From contig CAMWHY010000003.1 of assembly GCA_947174185.1 (NCBI GenBank), positions 1 through 47,176 on the forward strand: 47,176 nt of DNA, in the 5' to 3' direction. The position numbers and the translations under genes were made by a program. Source of the DNA: an uncultured Lachnospiraceae bacterium (GTDB taxonomy: Bacteria > Bacillota > Clostridia > Lachnospirales > Lachnospiraceae). Under the pieces are notes generated by a model. It ran no database searches and was not told the DNA's origin. It saw nothing but the letters and a program-made list of their open reading frames with translations. Below are positions 35,459 to 43,825 of this stretch, in pieces; the first letter of the stretch is position 1; the number at the start of each line of letters is the position of its first letter.

Positions 35459-36418
35459 TCATCCCCCAATCTTATATATATTTAACAACGGATCATAAAG
35501 ATCCACCCTGACCTGACGATAAAGCTGTACTTTGCCGTCTTCCACAATTGCTTTATGGTAAAATGGATTTCCATATACAAGGAAAATATCCCGATTTCTT
35601 CTTTCCCAGCTTTCAAGGATATTATTGATGACTTTCCGCACCCCTTCTTCTCCAAACGGATTATAAAGGAAGAAAATACTGTAACCATCAATATCCTTGT
35701 ACTCTGTTGCATCCCCCGTTATAATATCCGCAGAGACGTTCAATTCCCTCATATTATTTCTGCAGATCTTTGCGATATCAGCATTCCATTCCACACCACC
35801 GACTTTTACCATGTCACTCATTACTGCCATCAATAGAATCTGTCCTTTGCCACACCCTATGTCCATAAAACTTTTTTCACAAGGCAGCATTCTTATTTCT
35901 TCAAAAACACGGTCAATAGAGGAATGATCAAAGGGCTTGCTTTCATAGTAGTCTCCACTGTATAAATCGGGTCTGTCTTCCTTTGTTACATAAGAAAAAT
36001 CAAGATTTGTATGACTTTTTTCCAGATACTCCAGATAACTTCCCCCAACCTCGCTGCGAACATCAAAATAGTCCTTGTCCTTTTCACAGCCAAGTTCTGC
36101 AAGCAACTTTTCTACTCCCTCATCTTTTCGGATCGTGAGCAGGATGATATATTCTTTCGGGTTAATATACTGTAAAATAGACGACCGAAATATAGTTGCC
36201 CATTTATCTCCGCAGGGCAGCGTAATATATTCGTCAATGTAATAATCAACAGGCATCCTTCCATCCACATCATAGAGCAAATGTGTCAGAAATGCACCGC
36301 CCTTACCGCATCCCCAGACAATCAGTTTTCTTTTCTGCCGAATCGCATATGTCACAAGATCCGATACATATGCATACATATCTCCTACAAGGTTTTTTCT
36401 TTTCTCACTGATCTGCAT
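35459..36418 (-). CDS. Rossmann module fused to a class I methyltransferase
   Basis: 319 aa. The module is at about 30-120 (KLIVWGCGKGGAFLTHLL). A SAM methyltransferase follows: SFMDIGCGKGQILLMAVM (motif I near 184-191), GGVEWNADIAKICRNNM (motif II acidic residue) and YSIFFLYNPFGEEG, where NPF resembles the NPPF/NPPY loop used by enzymes acting on N or O positions. The acceptor is unknown. The gene starts 3 bp after the PIG-L gene stop and has a weak ribosome binding site, so translational coupling is likely. Confidence 0.83.
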   Translation of the reverse strand: MQISEKRKNLVGDMYAYVSDLVTYAIRQKRKLIVWGCGKGGAFLTHLLYDVDGRMPVDYYIDEYITLPCGDKWATIFRSSILQYINPKEYIILLTIRKDEGVEKLLAELGCEKDKDYFDVRSEVGGSYLEYLEKSHTNLDFSYVTKEDRPDLYSGDYYESKPFDHSSIDRVFEEIRMLPCEKSFMDIGCGKGQILLMAVMSDMVKVGGVEWNADIAKICRNNMRELNVSADIITGDATEYKDIDGYSIFFLYNPFGEEGVRKVINNILESWERRNRDIFLVYGNPFYHKAIVEDGKVQLYRQVRVDLYDPLLNIYKIGG

Positions 36419-36421
36419 CTA

Positions 36422-37468
36422 TCAATCACCCATACCTTCCAACAGACTCCTTAAAGAGTATATTTTTTCGAAACCAAATGCTTTTAAGTTCCTCTCAATC
36501 TCCGGATATTCATAAATTACCGTTACAATTACCGGCAATCTGTGATCCGCTTTTTCTAAAGGAATGACTGGTATTTTACCGCCGTCAAACTGCCCTGCCC
36601 TGCGGTCTATGACCGCTTCTATATGGATCTTGGTGCCAGACAATTCCCGTATCAGAAGTTTTCCAAGTTCTCCATATCCATAGATATAAGTTGTTGTAAT
36701 TCCGTTCTTCAACAACTCGTCAACTATCCTGATGCTCTCTAAAAGCCTCAAAATCCATCTTTTTAATACCCAGCCGTTGACACGTTCCTTCTGTAATAAT
36801 ATCTCTGTCTCCGAAATCACCGAATCTGTTTTTTCAGATAAATCTATCTCCTCATATACCTCTATTTTCTTTCCCGGCATACGATAAAGCGTCCCCCGGT
36901 AACACGCGCATTGTTCTGCCAAAACATCATAGGGAAGTTCCTTTAATTGCGACTGGTGCAGACGAATCAGCTCACATTTTCCCTGCACAGCATCGGAAAT
37001 ATCCAAAAAATGCGTAGGCGACTGCAAAGGTGTATGAACTTCATATAGGTAACACTCCGGCATCTCTTCAGAAGCCACCTTTTTTGCCGCCTCCTTTACG
37101 CACAGGAACGCCGCTTTATGGTCGGGATGGTCATCCGATAATCCGGTAACGAAAATCTTGCTATATTCCTTCAAAGAGATTTCGGTCATACAGTCTGTAT
37201 GGGAAAGCAGGGTTCCGTCTTCTATGTCAAGCATTCTAAAACAGCCGACATTCAGCCGCTTCATTTCATTAAGAAATTCCTGTTTTCTGATTTGTTTTTC
37301 CTTCTCAGGCGCAGTATCTCCCTGACCCTGTCTTCCATCAGTCAATACAATGACTTCACATTGTTTTGCATACTGCAGCAAAACTCCACCGGGACCGATA
37401 CACTCATCATCCGGGTGCGGTGCAATAATCAATATCCTGTCATTCTCCCTAATGTCAAGCGCCTTCAT
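36422..37468 (-). CDS. PIG-L deacetylase fused to the Rossmann module
   Basis: 348 aa. The N-terminal half is a zinc-dependent PIG-L/LmbE deacetylase: LIIAPHPDDECIGPGG (HPDDE at 18-22) and SDDHPDHKAA (HPDH at 114-117), so the metal site is intact. Such enzymes remove acetyl from N-acetylated sugars. The C-terminal third is the recurrent module (YIYGYGELGKLLIREL, with YGYGELG at 263-269; then IEAVIDRRAGQFDGGKIPVI). GGAGG precedes the ATG. It overlaps the acyltransferase-like gene by 14 bp. Confidence 0.88.
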   Translation of the reverse strand: MKALDIRENDRILIIAPHPDDECIGPGGVLLQYAKQCEVIVLTDGRQGQGDTAPEKEKQIRKQEFLNEMKRLNVGCFRMLDIEDGTLLSHTDCMTEISLKEYSKIFVTGLSDDHPDHKAAFLCVKEAAKKVASEEMPECYLYEVHTPLQSPTHFLDISDAVQGKCELIRLHQSQLKELPYDVLAEQCACYRGTLYRMPGKKIEVYEEIDLSEKTDSVISETEILLQKERVNGWVLKRWILRLLESIRIVDELLKNGITTTYIYGYGELGKLLIRELSGTKIHIEAVIDRRAGQFDGGKIPVIPLEKADHRLPVIVTVIYEYPEIERNLKAFGFEKIYSLRSLLEGMGD

Positions 37469-38597
37469 CTATCCTCCGTTGATAATCCATGATGATCTTT
37501 TCTAAAATACTGTTCCAGTAATATACCTTTTCAAATCGGACTGCCAGAGCTTTCTCCACTTCTTCATCTTTGTTGTTCAACGTAATCAGTATTGCGTCTG
37601 CTTCCGGCAATTCATCTTCCGGTGAATATATTCTGATGTTCTCCGCGTCCGTTACTTTCCGATCGATTCCATAACCCACCGATAATGCGAGATTCTTTGA
37701 CAACTGCAGAAAGGAATGTCCGCAAACCCCGTAGCCGTAAAACCCTACGGAATCAATTTCCCTCTCTTGAAAGAATGCATTGATACCGTCGATCATTTCT
37801 TTACGGTAAATTGTGCCGCTATAGGCGGTGAAAGCCTCCGCCCCAAATCTTTTCTTATATATGTAACTTCCCCCGCCTAAATACAAGTATCTGCACTTTC
37901 GTTTAATAAGTTCTTCCATAAACTTCACATACATCAATAATCCCGGCGAGTATTCCTTTAACTCTGTATTATAGCTGAAGTTTTCAAAAAAAACGATATC
38001 CTCTGTCTGGCAAAAGAACGCTACTGCAACTTGGGTATCTCCTGCTTTCATCAACATTGCATCCGTCACATAATACCTGTCCAGATATTCCGATGCCGAC
38101 ATCCTATAATCTGTGCCATGGGTTTCTTTTTTCCATCTAAAATAGGTATCTACAATATGGTCCGGTATTTCATTTCTCGAATAAATTTCTATTCTTAAAT
38201 CTCCAACCCTTTCATCCAGCCACCTGAGCTTCCTTCGGATCGTTGCCCTGTCCCTGCGTTCCGCACGGTTCATCAGTTCATCAAAATCACCGGGAAGCGG
38301 CACCCGGATATCATTCACTTCTTCCAGAAAGTTGCCATAAGGATTGCCACATCTCGTCAACTCAATTGCACAGATCTGTTGATCTACAAAACACTCTTCA
38401 ATTACCCTGTCAAAGATATCCTGCGGCAGAGGTTTTCCCCAGATATTTATTTTGGCATTGACTCCCTCCGTATGGATATCCAGACAGTATTTTGTATCTG
38501 AGTCACAAAAAGAAATCCCATGATTTCCTTCCTTAAAAATAAGGTCAAAACGGTTATAAATTAAATTGTCTGTATCAAACCTTGCCTGTTCGTTCAT
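37455..38597 (-). CDS. FemAB/GNAT-like acyltransferase fused to the Rossmann module
   Basis: About 380 aa. Residues about 100-275 are a GNAT domain of the Acetyltransf_6/FemAB-like group: RATIRRKLRWLDERVGDLRIEIY, then EYSPGLLMYVKFMEELIKRK and YLYLGGGSYIYKKRFGAE. It could transfer an acyl or aminoacyl group to a sugar amine; the deacetylase next door might expose such an amine, and the ligase/carrier pair might supply the donor. The C-terminal part is the recurrent module (VGFYGYGVCGHSFLQL, YGYGVCG at about 287-293). The frame opens at 38615, but GGAG is 8 nt from the ATG at 38597. Confidence 0.8.
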   Translation of the reverse strand: MNEQARFDTDNLIYNRFDLIFKEGNHGISFCDSDTKYCLDIHTEGVNAKINIWGKPLPQDIFDRVIEECFVDQQICAIELTRCGNPYGNFLEEVNDIRVPLPGDFDELMNRAERRDRATIRRKLRWLDERVGDLRIEIYSRNEIPDHIVDTYFRWKKETHGTDYRMSASEYLDRYYVTDAMLMKAGDTQVAVAFFCQTEDIVFFENFSYNTELKEYSPGLLMYVKFMEELIKRKCRYLYLGGGSYIYKKRFGAEAFTAYSGTIYRKEMIDGINAFFQEREIDSVGFYGYGVCGHSFLQLSKNLALSVGYGIDRKVTDAENIRIYSPEDELPEADAILITLNNKDEEVEKALAVRFEKVYYWNSILEKIIMDYQRRIDEGA

Positions 38598-38598
38598 C

Positions 38599-39921
38599 TT
38601 AAACACTCCATACAATAGCTTCCTCAGCTATCCCCTTCGCCAAAAGAAATTCCCTGACCGCCATCGCCGTTTTCTTTTCCTCAATTGCAATCACTATCTT
38701 ATCCGCAGTTCCCGGAATGATTTCATCCGGAACGCTGACCAAACCTTCCAAATCCTTTAACATTGCTGCTTTCGCATCAAACCAGCCAACAATTTCATAA
38801 TTTGAATGCTTCTTTAACTGCCGATAATAACTCCGGCCTATGTTACCTGCCCCGTAAATGGCAATCCGATGATATCCTTTGATCCGCCGGAATGGAAAGG
38901 GAAACTGTTCCCCACTATCTCTCTGTAGTTTCTTCATTTTCCAAAAGAGATACTCCTTGGCGTCCCCATTCATAATCTGCCGGTATTCCTCCACTCTAGA
39001 AATCATGTCATCCTCTGCCATCTCATCTATACCAAACTCTGGAAATACCGTATTTTTGACAAAGTCATATACTTTCTCAAAATTAGAAAGGCTTCTCTGT
39101 GCCTCCACCAACCCGACATAACGTATCAAAATCTGATTCAAAAAGCTGCGTTGTACGATCTCATATCGTCCCCGCTCCTGCAATCCTGCTTTCAGATATC
39201 TCGCAGTTGATATAATATCCTCCACATCGATCTCTGCTTCGCCAAATCCCTGCAGACTTACAGGATTATTGATCCGATATGTTACTAGTTTGTCAGGAAT
39301 CCAGCTGATCCTTTCTGCCAATGCCATAGACAAGCAGACAAAATACTCGTCGTTATCCCGTTTTGAGTCTTGAAAAAAAAGACCTTCCCGTTCAATAAAT
39401 TCTTTTTTGTATAATTTGTTTTGTGGTCCGGAAAATGCAAAATTAAGGATATAATCCGGAATATCCCTGTAAGAAACCGTCCCTTGTTCTTCAAACTCAC
39501 GCACATAGGACGTCCGCAGATAACCGACTGCATCTATGTATTCACATGTGGCGTTATCATAACTGCGAATATCGCAGACCACAATATCGGAGCGATGCCT
39601 CCGGGCAGACGTAACCATTTGCTTTAGCATATCCTGCTCGCAAAAATCATCCCCGTCAAAAAAGAGCAGATACTCCCCCCCAGCATATTTCATTCCGTTA
39701 TTTCTAGCCACGCCCGCATATTGGTTAGACTGTCTGATCAGGCTTATGCGGCTGTCTTTTTTTACATATGCCTCTATGATTTCTGCCGTATCGTCCGTAG
39801 AACCGTCATCGACACAGATAATCTCAAAATCCGTATATGTCTGCTTCCTAAAGGAATCAAGACATTCTTCTATGTAATCTGAAATATTGTAGCAAGGTAT
39901 AATCACAGATATCTCCGGCAT
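38599..39921 (-). CDS. GT2 glycosyltransferase with C-terminal Rossmann module (a)
   Basis: 440 aa. Residues 1-230 are a GT-A fold family 2 glycosyltransferase: ISVIIPCYNISDYIEECLDS, IICVDDGSTDDTAEI, ARNNGMKYAGGEYLLFFDGDD (nucleotide-sugar/metal DGDD at 89-92). A helical segment follows. The C-terminal 90 residues are the recurrent module (HRIAIYGAGNIGRSYYRQL, YGAGNIG at 356-362; WFDAKAAMLKDLEGL). GGGAGGAAGG precedes the ATG. Its stop is 1 bp upstream of the acyltransferase start. It is paralogous in layout to the next GT2 gene. Confidence 0.87.
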   Translation of the reverse strand: MPEISVIIPCYNISDYIEECLDSFRKQTYTDFEIICVDDGSTDDTAEIIEAYVKKDSRISLIRQSNQYAGVARNNGMKYAGGEYLLFFDGDDFCEQDMLKQMVTSARRHRSDIVVCDIRSYDNATCEYIDAVGYLRTSYVREFEEQGTVSYRDIPDYILNFAFSGPQNKLYKKEFIEREGLFFQDSKRDNDEYFVCLSMALAERISWIPDKLVTYRINNPVSLQGFGEAEIDVEDIISTARYLKAGLQERGRYEIVQRSFLNQILIRYVGLVEAQRSLSNFEKVYDFVKNTVFPEFGIDEMAEDDMISRVEEYRQIMNGDAKEYLFWKMKKLQRDSGEQFPFPFRRIKGYHRIAIYGAGNIGRSYYRQLKKHSNYEIVGWFDAKAAMLKDLEGLVSVPDEIIPGTADKIVIAIEEKKTAMAVREFLLAKGIAEEAIVWSV

Positions 39922-39935
39922 TTCCTTCCTCCCAT

Positions 39936-41351
39936 TTACAAAATATCAAGAATACCATCTTTTTCACAGAAAATGGCAAATATATCCTCCTTGTATTGCG
40001 GATAAAAACTTATCATCCGTGTCCTACCGCAAACCTTTGATAAGTTGTCAAGCATCTCATCATTGTAGATATAACTTGATACGATGATAGCATCAAAAGA
40101 ATCATCGATTGCCGTATAGGAAATTTCCCTCATCCCCTCCTTGTAACCGAGTGGGTTTTCTGAAGTAATATAAATAATCATTGCATCGATTGTTCCTATC
40201 AGTTTTTTATAAATAGCAAACAACCCCTGCGTATGCTTTCCCGCACCATAAATACCAACTTTTTCACCACTCCTGTTAAACGGAAGCTGTTGCAATACTT
40301 CCACATATTTCTCCCGGAGTATATTAATCGTCTGGGAAAATATCCCTTCCAAAGATGCATCGTATAGATCCATCTGTTTCAAGCTATTTAAATCTAACAC
40401 ATAATCCAGAAACATATCTAAGTTTAATCTGTCTGATCTTTCTATAAGGGATTTTCCTATTCTTATAAATGCATCAAACAAATTTAATTCCAGATACATT
40501 TGTTTGCAGGATTTGATAAAATCATCCAATTCCCCATGCGACAACATACGTTTAAATATATGTTTATTTCCCGCAACAGCAAGGCGTAAGAAGCTTCTCT
40601 CATAAATGGTATAACTATTTCTATCTTGCAACTCCCTATATAAATCTTTCATTACATATGAATATAGCAGTGGTGTTTCATAATGACCATTTTGCAAATT
40701 GGATGTAATCCCCACTCTATGATGCACCAAAACCTCAGCTATATATGTAATCTGTTGCGCCAAAGCGATTTGCATATTTACAAAGTATATATCGTTATTT
40801 CTTGGGATAGAATGAAACTCTATTTTGTTTTCTTCAATAAATGCAGTGCGAAATAATTTTCCCCATGGCACCGATGTCGATGCCTGAAAAAGAACATCCG
40901 AAATTTCAGACGGATGAAAAGGGCATACATTTGGCATATAATATTGATTTAAATATCTGTTTTTTGAATAAATAGATCTGCCACTCTCATTATGGTAATC
41001 ATCTGCATCGCAAAAGCAGACATCACACTTTTTCTCCTCGCATTTATTTAACATCTTTTCAATCATATCCGGAGACAAAAAATCGTCACTGTCCAAAAAG
41101 CAAAGATACTCCCCTGCTGCATGTTTTATCCCCGTATTTCTTGCCTGTCCGGCATTTGCCCTTGACTGACGGAGCAATCGGAATCTAGAATCTCTTTCTG
41201 TAAATTTCCTGACAATATCTTCAGAGCCATCCTCCGATCCATCGCTAATACATAAAATTTCTATGTCCTTGTATGTTTGTACCTGAACAGAAAATAAACA
41301 CTGCTCAATATATTTTTCTGAATTATAGAATGGCACAATAATTGAGACCAC
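39936..41351 (-). CDS. GT2 glycosyltransferase with C-terminal Rossmann module (b)
   Basis: 471 aa. GT-A family 2 domain: SIIVPFYNSEKYIEQCLFS, ILCISDGSEDGSEDIVRKF, ARNTGIKHAAGEYLCFLDSDD (DSDD). A long helical middle region follows, then the recurrent module near the C-terminus (EKVGIYGAGKHTQGLFAIYK, about residue 366 onward). The frame opens at 41423 but those 24 codons lack family similarity; AAGGAG lies 8 nt before the GTG at 41351, which places VVSIIVPFYN at the N-terminus, so I choose it. This leaves a 95-bp gap after the propeller-like gene. Confidence 0.85.
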   Translation of the reverse strand: MVSIIVPFYNSEKYIEQCLFSVQVQTYKDIEILCISDGSEDGSEDIVRKFTERDSRFRLLRQSRANAGQARNTGIKHAAGEYLCFLDSDDFLSPDMIEKMLNKCEEKKCDVCFCDADDYHNESGRSIYSKNRYLNQYYMPNVCPFHPSEISDVLFQASTSVPWGKLFRTAFIEENKIEFHSIPRNNDIYFVNMQIALAQQITYIAEVLVHHRVGITSNLQNGHYETPLLYSYVMKDLYRELQDRNSYTIYERSFLRLAVAGNKHIFKRMLSHGELDDFIKSCKQMYLELNLFDAFIRIGKSLIERSDRLNLDMFLDYVLDLNSLKQMDLYDASLEGIFSQTINILREKYVEVLQQLPFNRSGEKVGIYGAGKHTQGLFAIYKKLIGTIDAMIIYITSENPLGYKEGMREISYTAIDDSFDAIIVSSYIYNDEMLDNLSKVCGRTRMISFYPQYKEDIFAIFCEKDGILDIL

Positions 41352-41446
41352 TGAATATTCTCCTTCTTTTTGACTCAAACTTCCCACACATAATACGGGA
41401 TTCTGTCCCAGAGCCTTCTGCATATATTAGAGAGCCATGAACAAAG

Positions 41447-42589
41447 CTATGATATACCACCATCCTTCACAATTTTCAAAAACTCTTTCAATTGAAGTGT
41501 CTCATCCGTGATATATGGTTTTTTCTTCAACCCATTCCAATATCTATATTCGTATTCTTTATCAGAAATCTCTATCCGAAAACTTTCAATACTTTGATCT
41601 TGAGTATCATAGATCAACCATTTCCTATTCCACCTTGTATGAAATATAATTTTTTCTTTTTCTTGACCTATAAGAATTACAGAAGCAGACTCTGTTCCAT
41701 ATGTAATAGAAGTCTCTCCTATAGCATTCATAATCTTCTCACACGGTTCAACTATCTTCTTCTGCATGTTTACCCTATAAACAGCATTCCCATTCATCTG
41801 ACACAAATAAATAAATCCACCAGACTCCAGAGGATTCCACCAACAGATATGTTTCGATTGATTTTTTTGAATCACAATTTCATCCATAAATCCGTTTTTC
41901 GGCGACCACAAAAACAGACTTTCTCTATTGTCCAATGAAGCCATAACCCATATTTTTTCGCCGACACGGACAATTCCATGTATCATTTTTATATCGTTGT
42001 GTTTTTCATAAACCGTCACTCTGTCTGTCAAAAGATCCAACCCAAACAAAGTCCCTGAAGCTCTCCCCGGAATATATACATTTTCCCCATCCCGCAAATA
42101 ACCATATGCAAAATAAGGTGATGTATCATTCTCCGGAATAAAATCCTGCACTTCCCTAATCCATGTATCTAAATACGACGTTTTACAATTGACTGCATTG
42201 ATCTTCAAAATAGCAGGGTAACTTAGCCCCAGCAAATAAATATTATTAGTATCTGAAAAACCTATCCCAAACTTTTTCTCCGCTAGATATTTTTTTTTCG
42301 TTTTTATAGTTGGCTGCATAACTCTTGTATACATTAAACTGTCTTTTTCAAAATCATAGAGAATTACATTATCTGATCCGGAAGGTATCAATACCAGATT
42401 ACCTCCCACCTGACAAACAGTCCAATACTCCCCAGAAGACAAAAAATCATATTCATCCATCCACCTTATGGCCTCTGCTTTCCTCCGTTGAAAATCCACT
42501 GAAAAAATTGCATTACAATCTATAGCGATGGCATATAATTTACCTTCTTTGATGATTCCCTGCACACAACTAAAATAATTCTTCTTCAT
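41447..42589 (-). CDS. Uncharacterised propeller-like protein
   Basis: 380 aa with no signal peptide. I do not recognise a family with certainty. The sequence is a series of beta-rich units of about 45-55 residues with recurring patterns such as GKLYAIAIDCNAIFSVDF, GGNLVLIPSGSDNVILYDF, GRASGTLFGLDLLTDRV, GEKIWVMASLDNRESLFLW and GFIYLCQMNGNAVYRVNM, as in six- or seven-bladed beta-propellers. It may be a glycan-binding or scaffold protein of the locus. It lacks the Rossmann module. GAGG lies 8 nt before the ATG. Confidence 0.65.
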   Translation of the reverse strand: MKKNYFSCVQGIIKEGKLYAIAIDCNAIFSVDFQRRKAEAIRWMDEYDFLSSGEYWTVCQVGGNLVLIPSGSDNVILYDFEKDSLMYTRVMQPTIKTKKKYLAEKKFGIGFSDTNNIYLLGLSYPAILKINAVNCKTSYLDTWIREVQDFIPENDTSPYFAYGYLRDGENVYIPGRASGTLFGLDLLTDRVTVYEKHNDIKMIHGIVRVGEKIWVMASLDNRESLFLWSPKNGFMDEIVIQKNQSKHICWWNPLESGGFIYLCQMNGNAVYRVNMQKKIVEPCEKIMNAIGETSITYGTESASVILIGQEKEKIIFHTRWNRKWLIYDTQDQSIESFRIEISDKEYEYRYWNGLKKKPYITDETLQLKEFLKIVKDGGIS

Positions 42590-42638
42590 CTTTCATTCCT
42601 CAAAAATATCACTGCACTGCCTTCGATCCTTTTTTCTG

Positions 42639-43586
42639 TCAGATCTCATATTCTCCATTAATCCATCCCAACAAATCAAACCAGGATTCTATTACCATGT
42701 CGTTATCATGAAAGTGTTCATGTTCAACGTATATACAACCCGGTAGATTTTTGCCAGAATATAGATAATTCTTCATGAGCAGCAGATGTTTCGTTTTCAA
42801 CGAACAAAATTCTTCTGCAACCTGATAAGGAAGCTCCATATTAAAAGGTGTAGGTTTTTTATAAGACATTATATAAATTATGTTATTCCAGTCAATCCAT
42901 TTCCTCATTCTGTTCCATCTATGGATCGCTTGAGATTCATCTTCCTCGTAGGCAAATATAACCTCCACATCTCTTACCCGTCCTACAGGTCTGATTCCGT
43001 CCCGAACTTTTGTCCAGTAGCCAAATACCATATCTTCCGAAAGATAATCTTTCGGATTTCTGCATATCTTCATAAATCCTTCCGCAGAAATACCCGTGTT
43101 AATGGTGGGGGAAGGCATACCCTTTCCTAAAGCTTTGTATATAAATCCCGCAGTACACCGGTCAGAAAGTATGGTAGGAATCTCCGCTGTAATCAGTTTT
43201 GCACGAAAATAAGACAAAAACTCATTGATATTATACCTTTTTGTACCTGAAGACAGATGCCTATAAATAGGGACCATGCAGACCGCATCTATATTTTCTG
43301 CGTACCAAGGCAATTCCGCCATCACACTGTCCGCCCGAAACGTTGCTACGATAATCCTTAATTTCATTTTGGGCAGCGAACGCAGCATTTCCGGATGAAT
43401 CATTTTCTTCCCCAACACAAAACATCCATCCCTGTCTGTCACCTTATCAATAAATCCCTCAAAATCTATACCGCATTTCTGCATAAATCGTGCCGTCCAC
43501 GTTCCATATTCCCCGGCGCCATAAATATAAATAGGAGCACTTTCCTCCTCAAAAAAAGCTTTTGTATCGTTGGTTACACTGATCAT
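42639..43586 (-). CDS. Rossmann module fused to a DUF1919 domain
   Basis: 315 aa. The module is at about 14-110 (APIYIYGAGEYGTWTARFM, YGAGEYG at 22-28). The remainder matches the DUF1919 pattern known from exopolysaccharide loci: LSDRCTAGFIYKALGKGMPSPTINTGISAEGFMKICRN, then DYLSEDMVFGYW and VEVIFAYEEDESQAIHRWNRR-like spacing (actual residues RWNRMRKWI). The catalytic role of DUF1919 proteins is unproven; acyl or glycosyl transfer has been suggested by context. The ATG overlaps the carrier protein stop by 4 bp (ATGA), implying translational coupling with it. Confidence 0.8.
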   Translation of the reverse strand: MISVTNDTKAFFEEESAPIYIYGAGEYGTWTARFMQKCGIDFEGFIDKVTDRDGCFVLGKKMIHPEMLRSLPKMKLRIIVATFRADSVMAELPWYAENIDAVCMVPIYRHLSSGTKRYNINEFLSYFRAKLITAEIPTILSDRCTAGFIYKALGKGMPSPTINTGISAEGFMKICRNPKDYLSEDMVFGYWTKVRDGIRPVGRVRDVEVIFAYEEDESQAIHRWNRMRKWIDWNNIIYIMSYKKPTPFNMELPYQVAEEFCSLKTKHLLLMKNYLYSGKNLPGCIYVEHEHFHDNDMVIESWFDLLGWINGEYEI

Positions 43587-43825
43587 TTCGGTTCCTCCGG
43601 ATCATATTTACTCTTTACAAGTTCCACAATGGAATTCATACAGGAAAAGTGATCCAGATCAGCAATCTCTTTTGGAAGAAATGTGATCTGAAATTCATCT
43701 TCCAAACTACAGATCAGATCCATAAGCTTATAAGAATCCATCATCGCAAGTAGTTTCTCCTCCGGTGTTATCTGCTTACCACATGTTTCTTCACACAACT
43801 GCTGTATTTTATTTCTGATGTCCAT
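43583..43825 (-). CDS. Acyl carrier protein-like protein
   Basis: 80-aa carrier of the ACP/PCP/DltC fold. The phosphopantetheine attachment site is MMDSYKLMDL, with Ser31 following Asp30 as in the DS motif, so loading by a phosphopantetheinyl transferase is plausible. Helix II-like LMDLICSLEDEFQITF follows. GAGG lies upstream of the ATG. It overlaps the ligase gene by 17 bp and the DUF1919 gene by 4 bp, so all three are translationally linked. It probably receives an acyl or aminoacyl group from the ligase. Confidence 0.86.
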   Translation of the reverse strand: MDIRNKIQQLCEETCGKQITPEEKLLAMMDSYKLMDLICSLEDEFQITFLPKEIADLDHFSCMNSIVELVKSKYDPEEPK

